Shown: positions 45,321 to 57,242, counted from the first letter of the stretch. The stretch is DNA of 64,000 nucleotides from Methyloferula stellata AR4 (GCF_000385335.1 NZ_ARWA01000001.1:310001-374000); one strand, 5' to 3'. Program-made: numbers and translations. Notes: generated from the sequence alone by a model not told the origin.

Positions 45321-45805
45321 TGCCCGATTCAAGGATTGCGCACATGCAAAAGCGCGAGATTCGAGCAAAGTTCGCATTAGCCCTTATGGCGGCGATCTGC
45401 CTTGCCGGACCGAGCGGGGTCTGGGCGCCGCGCTCCGCGGCAATGGCAAAGGCCGCGCCCGCAGGTTCTTCGCCGCAGCATTCGGACGAAACCCGGTTCC
45501 TAGCGGAAAACAATGCCGCCATGGACAAGATGATGGCGGGCATGCACGCAAAGCCCTCAGGCGACATCGATCAGGATTTCACGGCGATGATGATCCCGCA
45601 TCATCAGGGCGCGATCGACATGGCCCAGGCCGAGTTGCGCTACGGACACGAGCAGCTGCGCCGGATCGCACAGGAAATCATCGTCGAGCAGCAGCAGGAA
45701 ATCACCGCCATGCGGCTGGCTTTGGGTCAGCCCCTGCCGCCGCCGGCCGCGGCACCCGATCAGCCGTCCGATCTCGCGGTCCCCGCCAATCCTCAAAATC
45801 GCTAG
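45317..45805 (+). CDS. DUF305 secreted protein
   Basis: 162 residues. A signal peptide (about residues 12-37) leads to a DUF305 domain with the hallmark DQDFTAMMIPHHQGAIDMAQAEL. The family, of ferritin-like fold, is often found with metal (especially copper) and oxidative stress genes; its activity is not settled. The start overlaps the anti-sigma gene by ATGA. An in-frame ATG at 45344 is an alternative start. It is followed after 10 bp by a beta-propeller gene. Confidence 0.88.
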   Translation: MMPDSRIAHMQKREIRAKFALALMAAICLAGPSGVWAPRSAAMAKAAPAGSSPQHSDETRFLAENNAAMDKMMAGMHAKPSGDIDQDFTAMMIPHHQGAIDMAQAELRYGHEQLRRIAQEIIVEQQQEITAMRLALGQPLPPPAAAPDQPSDLAVPANPQNR

Positions 45806-45815
45806 GAGCCATAAG

Positions 45816-47309
45816 ATGGTCCGACATGTTTCAGCCGTGCTGTTTGGCGGCGCTTTATTCGCGTCGGTTTTTTCCGCTTGCGCAGGTTGCGCATGGGCAG
45901 GCCAGGCGCCCGCGGCCGATACCGCGCCGGATATTCCCGTCAGCCATCACGATCGCGTCTACGCCGCCGAACAATTCTCCAACACGGTTTCGGTCATCGA
46001 TCCAGCCGACAACAAGCTCTTGGGCCTCATTCGTCTGGGCGATCCCGCACCGATGAATTTCAGCCCGCTCTATAAGGGCCAATTGCTCGTCCATGGCATG
46101 GGCTTTTCGCCGGATCATCGCACGATTGCCGTCGTTTCGATCGGCTCGAACTCCGTCGCCTTCATCGATACATCAACCAATAAAGTGAAACACATCACCT
46201 ATGTCGGCCGCTCCCCGCATGAGGCCTTCTTCACGCCGGACGGAAGCGAAGTCTGGGTCACCGTGCGCGGTGAGAATTACGTCGCCGTGCTCGACGGCAA
46301 GACATTCGAAGAAAAGACCCGCATCATCACGCCGGCCGGCCCAGGCATGCAGATTTTCTCGCCGGACGGAACATACGGTTTCGTCTGTTCCTCCTTCAAT
46401 CCCGAGACGGATGTCATCACCGTCGCCGATCACAAGATCGTCGCGAGGCTGACGCAGGCGAGCCCCTTCTGCCCCAACATCGCCGCGACACCCGACGGCA
46501 AGCAGTTCTGGCTCACCTTGAAGGATACCGGCAAGACGCAAGTCTTCGACGCGAAGCCGCCCTTCGCGCTGCTCAAGACGCTCGATACCGGACCGATCAC
46601 CAATCACGTCAATATCGTACGCAATGCGAATGGCCAGTTCGCCTATGTGACGATCGGTGGCCTTAACCAAGTGCAGGTCTTTCGCACCGACGATTTCTCG
46701 AAAGTCGCGACGATTCCGGTCGGCAAGTTACCGCATGGCGTCTGGCCGTCCGGCGACGGCACGCGCGTCTATGTCGGGCTTGAGAACGACGACAAAATGA
46801 CCGCGATCGACACGCTGACCAATCGCGTGATCGCCACCGTGCCGATCGGCCAGGCGCCACAGGCCGTGACCTATGTGCCGGATGCCGTGCCTGAGGGCAG
46901 CGGGACGGATGGGCTGGAGCCGCTCGGCACCGCGGGCATGGCCACGCATATCAACCTTGCGCCACCGACCAAAGCGCCCTCCCATGTTCAGGCGCCGACC
47001 AGCGTGTCCCTCTTCGATCAAGGTCTCATCCAGGTTCTCGAAGCGGCCGTCACTGGACTTGAGCCAAAACAGCACTACGTCCTAGGTCTCGTCGATCACG
47101 CCGATGGCAGCGGTCCCATCCAGGCGCTTGCAAGCTTTGAAACCAATCCGGCAGGCTCGGCCATCGTCAATGCGGTCGGCCCGATCCGCCAGATCATCAA
47201 AGGCGATGCGCAGGTGCCGCGGCGTTATCTCGTGATCGTGCTGGGGTCGGCCGCCGATCCTGGAAAACTCGTACAGGCGCAAGAGCCGGATATAACGATT
47301 GGCCGATAG
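45816..47309 (+). CDS. Periplasmic YVTN-type beta-propeller protein
   Basis: 497 residues. A signal peptide (to about residue 28, ending near AWAG) precedes a beta-propeller (about 45-345) of repeated blades such as NTVSVIDPADNKLLGLIRLG, VAFIDTSTNKVKHITYVG and MTAIDTLTNRVIATVPIGQAP, like YncE and surface-layer propellers. The last 130 residues (from VQAPTSVSLFDQGLIQVLEA) form a separate beta-rich domain that I cannot name. It is the last gene of the sigma/anti-sigma/DUF305 operon and probably acts in the periplasm with the DUF305 protein. Confidence 0.85.
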   Translation: MVRHVSAVLFGGALFASVFSACAGCAWAGQAPAADTAPDIPVSHHDRVYAAEQFSNTVSVIDPADNKLLGLIRLGDPAPMNFSPLYKGQLLVHGMGFSPDHRTIAVVSIGSNSVAFIDTSTNKVKHITYVGRSPHEAFFTPDGSEVWVTVRGENYVAVLDGKTFEEKTRIITPAGPGMQIFSPDGTYGFVCSSFNPETDVITVADHKIVARLTQASPFCPNIAATPDGKQFWLTLKDTGKTQVFDAKPPFALLKTLDTGPITNHVNIVRNANGQFAYVTIGGLNQVQVFRTDDFSKVATIPVGKLPHGVWPSGDGTRVYVGLENDDKMTAIDTLTNRVIATVPIGQAPQAVTYVPDAVPEGSGTDGLEPLGTAGMATHINLAPPTKAPSHVQAPTSVSLFDQGLIQVLEAAVTGLEPKQHYVLGLVDHADGSGPIQALASFETNPAGSAIVNAVGPIRQIIKGDAQVPRRYLVIVLGSAADPGKLVQAQEPDITIGR

Positions 47310-47315
47310 ATCTCA

Positions 47316-47846
47316 TCATCGCACGACCAGCACTGTCTTCGCCGATAGACGCGGCAGCAGCCGGCGCAGATCGGCGGGCCGCAGCGCAATACATCCGGCT
47401 GTCGGCTTGAGATCGTCGTGCGCGCAATGGAGAAAGATCGCGCTGCCGCGCGCTTTCCGGCGCGGATGAAGATTATGGCCAAGCACGATCACGACATCAT
47501 AGAGGCCGTCGTCCCGCCACATGATCTCATGTCCGGCAGCGAAAGGCAGATGCACCGGTCTATTGTAGACGGCGGACGACGCATCGTCGCACCAGCCCAT
47601 ATCTTGGCGCAGCCGCTGCAATGGCCGCCAAGCTTTCGGACGCGGCCCGTGGTCGGCCCGATAAAAGCCATTGAGCAGAGGCCAAGCCCCGGCTGGCGTC
47701 GCGAGATCGCCTTCGCGCTTATCGCGCCTTATGCCGGAGGCGCCGATCGCGCAAGGCACGGTTACGGGGCCTGCCTGCAAACGCCCTTGCACTATGGCTT
47801 GACCGTCGCTTTTGATCGCCTTTTTCATGACAACAAGCTGCGCCAT
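47316..47846 (-). CDS. L,D-transpeptidase (YkuD domain)
   Basis: About 176 residues with a YkuD-like catalytic site: His140 in AIFLHCAHDD and Cys152 in the KPTAGCIALRPADLRRLL motif. It makes 3-3 crosslinks in peptidoglycan or anchors lipoproteins. No clear signal peptide is visible from 47846 (or from the next Met at 47828), which is odd for a cell-wall enzyme but common in this small subfamily. It converges with the propeller gene six bases away. Confidence 0.82.
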   Translation of the reverse strand: MAQLVVMKKAIKSDGQAIVQGRLQAGPVTVPCAIGASGIRRDKREGDLATPAGAWPLLNGFYRADHGPRPKAWRPLQRLRQDMGWCDDASSAVYNRPVHLPFAAGHEIMWRDDGLYDVVIVLGHNLHPRRKARGSAIFLHCAHDDLKPTAGCIALRPADLRRLLPRLSAKTVLVVR

Positions 47847-48048
47847 AGCTTTGCGTCCCGTTTCGAGACAACCAAGGCTAGAGCGGATTGAAGATGGGCG
47901 CGGACGCGCATATCCCGACGAAGTGGACGGTTTTTTCGACCCTATCCCCTTGCAAGCGACGCCGGGATTGGCCACGCTATCGGCAAGATCGCGCATCCCC
48001 CCTGTCGCACCTCGTTGCGACTTCACGCGGTTCCACAAGGAATGATCC

Positions 48049-48735
48049 ATGATGCAGGTTCGCAAGATCCTGATTGCCGACGATGATGAAGATCTTCGCG
48101 CGGCTTTGGCAGAACAAATTGCTTTGCACGAAGAATTCTCCGCCGTCCATGCGTCGAGTGGCGAGGCCGCGCTGGCCACCGCCGAATCGGAGCAGCCGGA
48201 TCTCGTTTTGATGGACGTCGGGCTTCCCGACATGGATGGCCGCGAGGCCGTCCGGCTCCTGCGGGAAAAAGGTTTTTCCGCGCCGATCATCATGTTGACC
48301 GGACATGATTCGGATTCGGATACGGTGCAGGGCCTCGATGCCGGCGCCAATGACTATGTCACGAAGCCCTTCCGCTTCTCGGTTCTCTTGGCCCGGATCC
48401 GCGCGCATTTGCGCCAGCACGAGGCGTCCGACGACGCACAGTTTCAAATCGGCCAATATGCGTTCCAGCCGAGTTCGAAACATCTCATCAACGAGAAAGG
48501 CAGCAAGCTGCGGCTCACAGAAAAGGAAACCGCCATTCTGCGCTTCCTCTACCGGGCCGGGCGCGCCGTCGTGACGAGAGATGTCCTGTTGCGCGAGGTG
48601 TGGGGATATAATTCCAACGTCTCCACCCATACGCTCGAGACGCATATCTACCGGCTGCGCCAGAAGATCGAACGCGATCCGACGAAGGCCCAGCTCCTCA
48701 TCACGGAAGCCGGCGGCTACAAACTGATGCCCTAA
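48049..48735 (+). CDS. OmpR-family response regulator
   Basis: 228 residues. A receiver domain (about residues 4-120) with the acidic pair DDDED, phosphorylated Asp56 in VLMDVGLP and Lys in DYVTKPFRF, joins a winged-helix DNA-binding domain (LTEKETAILRFLYRAGRAVVTRDVLLREVWG and HTLETHIYRLRQKIE). No histidine kinase is next to it. A palindromic repeat begins at its stop codon. Confidence 0.92.
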   Translation: MMQVRKILIADDDEDLRAALAEQIALHEEFSAVHASSGEAALATAESEQPDLVLMDVGLPDMDGREAVRLLREKGFSAPIIMLTGHDSDSDTVQGLDAGANDYVTKPFRFSVLLARIRAHLRQHEASDDAQFQIGQYAFQPSSKHLINEKGSKLRLTEKETAILRFLYRAGRAVVTRDVLLREVWGYNSNVSTHTLETHIYRLRQKIERDPTKAQLLITEAGGYKLMP

Positions 48736-48779
48736 ACCATCATCCCGAAAAAATGCAGACTCTTCGTGATGATGCGTTT
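48734..48779. repeat. Palindromic repeat, copy C
   Basis: AAACCATCATC and GATGATGCGTTT flank a CGAAAAAATGCAGACTCTTCG core, the reverse orientation of copies at 4967 and 30191. It starts at the stop codon of the response regulator. Confidence 0.65.
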
Positions 48780-48814
48780 AGAAGGAAGCCTCCGGCTTTA
48801 GAGATGCACAAGCC

Positions 48815-49264
48815 ATGGCTCTCGACGACGACGTCCGCAATCTTGCCCGTAATGCGACCTTCGCAGAATTCGAGCCCGAAGCTCTAAGGCTGCTCGCCTT
48901 CTCGGCCGAGACGCATATTTTGCGGGCGGGCGATGTTTTGTTCCGCCGCGGCGATTCGGCCGATTCGGGCTATATCGTTCTGAGCGGATCGATCGCGCTG
49001 ACAGCCCAAGACGACGGCAGCGCGGCGGAACGGATCGCCGGTCCGCAAAGCCTGATCGGCGATCTCGCCATGATCGCTGAAACGCAGCGCCAGGCGACGG
49101 CCATCGCACGCGAGCCATCGAGCGTGCTCAAAATCTCGCGGACCTTGTTTCACCGCATCTTGCGGGAGTTCCCGCAAAGCGCCGAACGGCTGCGGCGGCA
49201 GATGGCGAAAAGCCTGCAGAGCTTCGTCGGCGATTTGCTGCGGTCGCAAGCGCTGAAGGGGTAG
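48815..49264 (+). CDS. Cyclic nucleotide-binding domain protein without DNA-binding domain
   Basis: 149 residues that form a single CAP-type cyclic nucleotide-binding domain (ILRAGDVLFRRGDSADSGYIVLSGSI, then LIGDLAMIAETQRQATAIA). The C-terminal helices end without the winged helix of Crp/Fnr regulators, so it is probably not a DNA-binding factor but a sensor or partner protein. It follows the response regulator by 80 bp on the same strand. Confidence 0.85.
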   Translation: MALDDDVRNLARNATFAEFEPEALRLLAFSAETHILRAGDVLFRRGDSADSGYIVLSGSIALTAQDDGSAAERIAGPQSLIGDLAMIAETQRQATAIAREPSSVLKISRTLFHRILREFPQSAERLRRQMAKSLQSFVGDLLRSQALKG

Positions 49265-49279
49265 AATAACTGCAGGGAA

Positions 49280-49395
49280 CGTAATGCGAGGACTTGATCC
49301 GCGCATCCAGGCGCACCGCGAAAAAGTCTCACTCCGTTTTGTGCAACCCGATTAAGCAAGGTGTTTGGATGCGCGAATCAAGTCCGCGCATGACG
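49280..49395. repeat. Long inverted repeat of the classical REP type
   Basis: About 29-bp arms with few mismatches: CGTAATGCGAGGACTTGAT...GCGCATCC on the left and GGATGCGCG...ATCAAGTCC...GCATGACG on the right, about 58 bp apart. Elements with the ends CGTCATGC-GACTTGAT are common between genes in this order. It sits between convergent genes. Confidence 0.8.
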
Positions 49396-49417
49396 GCAGG
49401 GATGGCCTATTCACCCC

Positions 49418-50227
49418 TCAAAAATCCAAATGCACCAGCACAGGCACATGATCCGACGGCCGCTCCCAGCCGCGGCTCTCGCGTAAAACCTTCATGCCGC
49501 CGAGGCGCGGCGCGAGGCTCTCGCTGACCCAGACGTGATCGAGCCTGCGGCCCTTATTAGCCTTCGCCCAATCCGCCGCGCGATAGCTCCACCACGTATA
49601 GAGCTTTTCCTCATGCGGCACGTAATGGCGCAAGGCGTCGAACCACGGGCCGGCCTTGAACACGTTCTCTAACCGCTCCACTTCGACCGGCGTGTGGCTG
49701 ACGATCTTTAGCAAAGCCTTATGGCTCCAGACATCGTGCTCCAGCGGAGCGATATTGAGATCGCCGACCATGATCGCCTGCTCATGCGCGATTTTCTCAC
49801 TGCCCATCCAGCTCGTCATTTCATCGAGAAAGGCGAGCTTATGTTCGAATTTCGGATTGATCGCAGGATCGGGTTCGTCGCCGCCGGCCGGTACGTAGAA
49901 ATTATGCAGCGCGATCGGCTTTGCACCTTCCGGCACGACATTCACGGCGAGATGGCGCGCATCGCCTTTGTCGCAAAAATCCCGCTTGCTGATCGAGGTC
50001 AAAGGCAGTTTCGAGACGATCGCAACGCCATGATAGCCCTTCTGGCCATTGATCGCGATGTGTTGATAACCAGCTTTATGAAACTCCGAGAGAGGAAATT
50101 CGGAATCGCGGCATTTGGTTTCCTGAAGGCACAGGACGTCGGGTGCATGTTCGGCGAGAAATCGCGTGACCAATCCGATGCGCAGCCGGACCGAATTGAT
50201 GTTCCAGGTAGCGAGCGTGAGCCGCAT
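49418..50227 (-). CDS. xthA: Exodeoxyribonuclease III
   Basis: 269 residues, the family length. The catalytic residues of ExoIII lie in TWNINSVRLR, LQETKC, YHGVAIVSK, GDLNIAP and the C-terminal SDHVPVLV. It removes abasic sites and 3' blocks in base-excision repair. The start at 50227 is preferred; GTG at 50242 is an alternative. Confidence 0.95.
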   Translation of the reverse strand: MRLTLATWNINSVRLRIGLVTRFLAEHAPDVLCLQETKCRDSEFPLSEFHKAGYQHIAINGQKGYHGVAIVSKLPLTSISKRDFCDKGDARHLAVNVVPEGAKPIALHNFYVPAGGDEPDPAINPKFEHKLAFLDEMTSWMGSEKIAHEQAIMVGDLNIAPLEHDVWSHKALLKIVSHTPVEVERLENVFKAGPWFDALRHYVPHEEKLYTWWSYRAADWAKANKGRRLDHVWVSESLAPRLGGMKVLRESRGWERPSDHVPVLVHLDF

Positions 50228-50318
50228 GAGAAAATCCTTCACTTAAACGCGGATTCACCACGCCTATCTGCGCGCTGCAAGCACGAAGCCGTTTCGCCCA
50301 CAAGTTACGACACCAAGG

Positions 50319-50350
50319 CAAAAAAAAGCGCCCGGATATGATCCGGGCGC
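50319..50350 (-). terminator. Rho-independent terminator of the lolA-like gene
   Basis: GCGCCCGGAT and ATCCGGGCGC form a perfect ten-base stem with a three-base loop. On the minus strand it is followed by a run of seven Ts. It lies 150 bp beyond the lolA-like stop codon, and just upstream of xthA. Confidence 0.85.
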
Positions 50351-50498
50351 CGAGCAGCGAAACAAGGCCGGGAGGGGGCCAGCACTAGTCCACCAAAGCG
50401 AAACGGGGGGATACGCTCGACGAACTGCCTCGCTCTCTGCCAGAGAGATAGGAATGGCCTCTCAAACCCGCAAGATGGCCCAAAATGCGGGCCGCTTT

Positions 50499-51215
50499 TC
50501 AATTGGCGTTGACGGGGTGTTCGGCCGGCGGCGGCGCCAGCCCAAACAGCCAGGGATCGGGTTTTTTGGTCAAATCCACATTGAACAGCGAGACCAATGT
50601 CTCGTAACCCTGCGGATCGGTGATCTGCCATTGCTTGAGCGTGAACTTCACCGGATCGAACATTAATTTTATGAAAGATGTCCCACCGAAGGTCGATTTA
50701 TCCTCGATGAGGATGGAGACCACATTCGGATCGCTCGTCACGCTGACGACCTGCGCGTCACGCGACAGATCGATCTGGTCCTTGAGGAGAAACTTCAGCG
50801 GCGTCTGGTTGATGAAATAGACATCCTTGGTTCCGAGCTTGCGGTCGACCACGGCGACCGACATGCCATCCGCGACGATCTCCAAAGTCGCCGGAAGCGC
50901 GTATTCGAACCGCAGCTTACCGGGCCGCTGGACATAGATCTTGCCCTCTGAGCGCCGCCCGTCGCCGCCGATCTGCACGAAATCGCCGATCATCGTCGCA
51001 TTCGACGAGAAATAGGCATTGGCCTTCTGGATGGCGGTGGCCGGATCGATGGGCGGTGGCGGGGGTGGCGGCGCGGGGGTGTTCTTCGCCGCAGCACCGG
51101 CCGTTTTGGGATTCGGGCCGAGATTGAGCGGCGCATTTTCCGCGGACGCCGCAATGGGCGCGGCCCAAAAACCCGCCGTCCAAAGTGCCAGAAACAAGCA
51201 GGCCGCTCTTTTCAT
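50499..51215 (-). CDS. lolA: LolA-like outer-membrane lipoprotein carrier
   Basis: About 238 residues. A signal peptide (MKRAACLFLALWTAGFWAAPIAASA) is followed by a polyproline linker and the LolA domain: IGDFVQIGGDGRRSEGKIYVQRPGKLRFEYALP (landmark), VVDRKLGTKDVYFINQTPL, and a C-terminal LKQWQITDPQGYET. LolA carries lipoproteins across the periplasm to LolB. The gene lies just downstream of ftsK, the common order. An ATG at 51233 is an alternative start. A strong terminator follows. Confidence 0.88.
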   Translation of the reverse strand: MKRAACLFLALWTAGFWAAPIAASAENAPLNLGPNPKTAGAAAKNTPAPPPPPPPIDPATAIQKANAYFSSNATMIGDFVQIGGDGRRSEGKIYVQRPGKLRFEYALPATLEIVADGMSVAVVDRKLGTKDVYFINQTPLKFLLKDQIDLSRDAQVVSVTSDPNVVSILIEDKSTFGGTSFIKLMFDPVKFTLKQWQITDPQGYETLVSLFNVDLTKKPDPWLFGLAPPPAEHPVNAN

Positions 51216-51332
51216 CGCATCATCCTTGATCATCGCACGCCGCGATAGACCGTTCATGTGGCGTGAATAGGACTTTACCTGCGCCGGCTCAACCGTCCAG
51301 CCTTCCGGCCTATTTGGCGGCCTGTGGACAGA

Positions 51333-53930
<2,598 letters not shown>

Positions 53931-54165
53931 CCCGTGTCACTTGCGCATTCGCCCGGCGGAAGGCCGGGTCCGGCCAGGAGGCCAGTTCGCAAGCTATAGG
54001 GATGCGGTTAAAGGCGATTTAACCTTAAGGAAAAGGCGCTGTACCAATCCTCGCGCCTGGGAGGCGAGATCCTCGCCCTGAGGGGAGGGCGACGCCCGTC
54101 GCAAGCAACGGGGCTGTGGCCGACGGGGTCGGGTGGTATCCCAAGCCGCCGCGTTACGCTCGGCA

Positions 54166-54247
54166 CCTTCCCCATCGCAAACCGGCTTATAGCCGGTTTG
54201 CGCATTTCAAAGCCCAACTCGGGCAAGCCCGAGTTGGGTGGGGAAGG
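54166..54247. repeat. Three-way palindromic element between ftsK and amtB
   Basis: An outer stem CCTTCCCCA / TGGGGAAGG encloses two perfect hairpins: CGCAAACCGGC-TTATA-GCCGGTTTGCG (54176-54202) and CCCAACTCGGGC-AA-GCCCGAGTTGGG (54213-54238). DNA or RNA could fold as a three-way junction. The preceding 54055-54165 is also rich in short inverted repeats; no gene is seen in 53931-54259. Confidence 0.8.
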
Positions 54248-54259
54248 ATTTGCTGCGTC

Positions 54260-55771
54260 TCACATATTATAGGCCTGCTCGCCCTGCTCGGCGACGTCGA
54301 GGCCTTCCTGCTCGACTTCCGGCGCGACGCGCAAGCCGATCACGAGATCCACGACCTTATAGATGATCGCCGAACCTATGCCCGACCAGAGAAGCGTGAA
54401 GACCACAGTCTTCACCTGCGTCAGGACCTGCGTCGCCATCACATAGTCGCCGGGCGAAGCCTCGCCGGGTTTCAGCGTATAGTCGGTCAGGCCGACGCCG
54501 CCGAGATAGGGCGCAACCAGAATACCGGTTCCGATCGCGCCGATGATTCCGCCGATGCAATGCACGCCGAACACATCGAGCGAGTCGTCATAGCCGACCT
54601 TCGGTTTGATCTTGGCAACAAAGATGAAGCAGACCGCCCCGGCGATGAGACCGAGCACGATCGATCCCATCGGCCCGGCATAGCCGGAGGCGGGCGTGAT
54701 CGCGACGAGGCCGGCGACGGCACCCGACACAAGGCCGAGCAGCGATGGCTTGCCTTCAAAGGCCCATGCGACGAAGAGCCAGGAAAGCGCCGCGGCAGAC
54801 GTCGCAACGAATGTATTCACGAAGGCGAGCGCGGTCACCCCATTCGCCTCCAAGTTCGAACCGGCATTGAAACCGAACCAGCCGACCCACAGCAGCGAGG
54901 CGCCGATCATCGTCATGGTCAGCGAATGCGGCGGCATATGCTGCTGCGGATAGCCGATCCGCTTGCCGAGCATCAAAGCGCCCACGAGACCGGCGATGCC
55001 GGCATTGATATGGACGACCGTTCCGCCAGCGAAATCGAGCGCGCCTATCTGGTTGAAATAGCCCGCATTGGCCGTGACTGCGTCGAGTTTTGCCTGAGCC
55101 GCGGCCTTGGCTGCCTCGCCCGAGGCCTCGGCCAGAGCTTTCGCCGCCGCGGCAATATCGTCTGGACCCGCCCAATACCAGACGCTATGTGCGATCGGGA
55201 AATAGATGAACGTGACCCAAAGGACCATGAAAAGGAGGACCGCCGAGAATTTCATCCGCTCGGCGAAGGCGCCGACGATCAAGGCCGGCGTGATGCAGGC
55301 GAAGGTCATCTGGAAGGCCATATAGACATATTCCGGGATGACGACGCCGTTCGAGAAAGTGGCTGAGGTCGAGTCGGGCGTGATGCCCTTCAGGAAGACC
55401 TTGTCGAAGCCGCCGACGAAATTATTCAGAGCCCCGCCATTCGTGAAGGCGAGCGAATAGCCGTAGACGACCCAGATGATCGACACGAGCGCGACGATCA
55501 TGAAGATCTGGGATAGAACCGAGAGCATGTTCTTGCTGCGGACAAGACCGCCATAAAATAGCGCAAGTCCGGGGACGGACATCATGAGGACGAGGGCGGT
55601 CGATGTCAGCATCCAGGCCGTGTCGCCCTTATTGGGGACGAGAGCGGCCGGTTGCGCTTCTGCGAGGCCCGTCGCCGCCACCATCAGTAAAAGCCCAAGA
55701 ACCGCGCTAAGACCGGTGGCGCTAAGACCGGCGGCGCGTGGCCCGGTCTTGCAAGGCATACTGAAATTCAT
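54260..55771 (-). CDS. amtB: Ammonium transporter
   Basis: About 503 residues. A signal sequence (ending AEAQ) precedes eleven helices of the Amt family, with the pore segments DTAWMLTSTALVLMMSVPGLALFYGGLVR, ADHSVWYWAG-like WVTFIYFPIAHSVWYW and DFAGGTVVHINAGIAGL (landmarks), including the paired His of the channel. The start at 55771 has GGGGGG upstream. It follows glnK by about 22 bp; GlnK plugs the channel when nitrogen is plentiful. Confidence 0.94.
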   Translation of the reverse strand: MNFSMPCKTGPRAAGLSATGLSAVLGLLLMVAATGLAEAQPAALVPNKGDTAWMLTSTALVLMMSVPGLALFYGGLVRSKNMLSVLSQIFMIVALVSIIWVVYGYSLAFTNGGALNNFVGGFDKVFLKGITPDSTSATFSNGVVIPEYVYMAFQMTFACITPALIVGAFAERMKFSAVLLFMVLWVTFIYFPIAHSVWYWAGPDDIAAAAKALAEASGEAAKAAAQAKLDAVTANAGYFNQIGALDFAGGTVVHINAGIAGLVGALMLGKRIGYPQQHMPPHSLTMTMIGASLLWVGWFGFNAGSNLEANGVTALAFVNTFVATSAAALSWLFVAWAFEGKPSLLGLVSGAVAGLVAITPASGYAGPMGSIVLGLIAGAVCFIFVAKIKPKVGYDDSLDVFGVHCIGGIIGAIGTGILVAPYLGGVGLTDYTLKPGEASPGDYVMATQVLTQVKTVVFTLLWSGIGSAIIYKVVDLVIGLRVAPEVEQEGLDVAEQGEQAYNM

Positions 55772-55793
55772 GACCAAATCCCCCCGTCAAAGT

Positions 55794-56156
<363 letters not shown>

Positions 56157-56252
56157 TCAGTGGCGGCCACCATGTGCCCAGCAGTGCTCCCGCATCTTGC
56201 TACCAAGGCCGCGCGCCCACCGCAATCGATGTTACCCGGCCTTTGGGCTGAA

Positions 56253-57143
56253 TTATACGTGCTTTATATGGCTTTCGGCCCCCTTTGCGCTTTGGCGGAT
56301 CAGGCCTTCCTGCGCGACGGAGGCGACCAGCCTCCCGTCCCGGGCATAGATAAGCCCGCGCGTCAGCCCGCGCGCGCCGGAGGAATTGGGACTGTCTTGC
56401 GCATAGAGCAGCCAGTCGTCAGCGCGAAACGGCCTGTGAAACCAAAGCGCATGATCGAGGCTCGCGACCTGAAGGTCGGCATCGAAGATCGTCCGGCCAT
56501 GCGCGACAAGCGCCGTATCGAGCAGGGTCAGATCCGACATATAAGCCAGCAGCGCACGGTGGATGGCGGGATCGTCCGGCAACGGCCCCGCCGCGCGGAA
56601 CCAGACATATTGCACCGGCGGCCGGGCTTTCCTGTCGAGGAACCGGGCGAGATCGATAAACCGCGTCTCGATCGGATGCTTATTGGCATCGAACCATTGG
56701 CGAACGGCGGCCGGCAGGAGATGGGCGTAGCGGGCTTCGATCTCCGCCTCGCTCAAAAGCGTGTCCGGCTGGGCGACCTCGGGCATGGGCAGCTGATGGT
56801 CGAGGCCGGGCTCGTCTTTCTGAAAAGACGCGATCAGCGAGAAAATCGCGCGGCCGTTTTGCAATGCATTGCAGCGGCGCGTGGCGAAGCTCTGGCCGTC
56901 GCGCAGCGTATCGACTTCATAGAGAATCGGCAGGGCCGGATCGCCCGGCAGGATGAAATAGCCGTGCAGCGAATGCGGCAGCCAGGCATCGACCGTCCGC
57001 TGCGCCGCGACAAGCGCCTGGGCGACCACAAGGCCGCCGAATACCCGACGCCAGCCCGCATTCAGGCAATGGCCCGTATAGGCGCCGATGCCAGCCGGTT
57101 CGAGGTCGAGACATTTGAGAAGATCGTCAAGCTGCGCGGTCAT
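56253..57143 (-). CDS. tesB: Acyl-CoA thioesterase II
   Basis: 296 residues with two hot-dog domains, as in TesB: RVFGGLVVAQALVAAQRT and LPHSLHGYFILPGDPALPILYEV near the start, then a second half with SLDHALWFHRPFRADDWLLY. It hydrolyses acyl-CoA esters. The start lies just past a palindromic repeat. Confidence 0.92.
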   Translation of the reverse strand: MTAQLDDLLKCLDLEPAGIGAYTGHCLNAGWRRVFGGLVVAQALVAAQRTVDAWLPHSLHGYFILPGDPALPILYEVDTLRDGQSFATRRCNALQNGRAIFSLIASFQKDEPGLDHQLPMPEVAQPDTLLSEAEIEARYAHLLPAAVRQWFDANKHPIETRFIDLARFLDRKARPPVQYVWFRAAGPLPDDPAIHRALLAYMSDLTLLDTALVAHGRTIFDADLQVASLDHALWFHRPFRADDWLLYAQDSPNSSGARGLTRGLIYARDGRLVASVAQEGLIRQSAKGAESHIKHV

Positions 57144-57146
57144 TAC

Positions 57147-57242
57147 GATCCAAAACAGCCGGCACTTTTGGGTCGGATGCTTTTTTCATTTTGTTTACGC
57201 ATCCGATTCTCCCAAAACCGGACCCACTTTTGGGTCGGATGC
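57147..57242. repeat. Palindromic repeats, copies D1 and D2
   Basis: Two related units, 57147-57180 and 57199-57242, each ending CACTTTTGGGTCGGATGC. The second is a palindrome with GCATCCGA at the left. They lie between Trm112-like and tesB, ending at the Trm112 stop codon. Confidence 0.7.
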
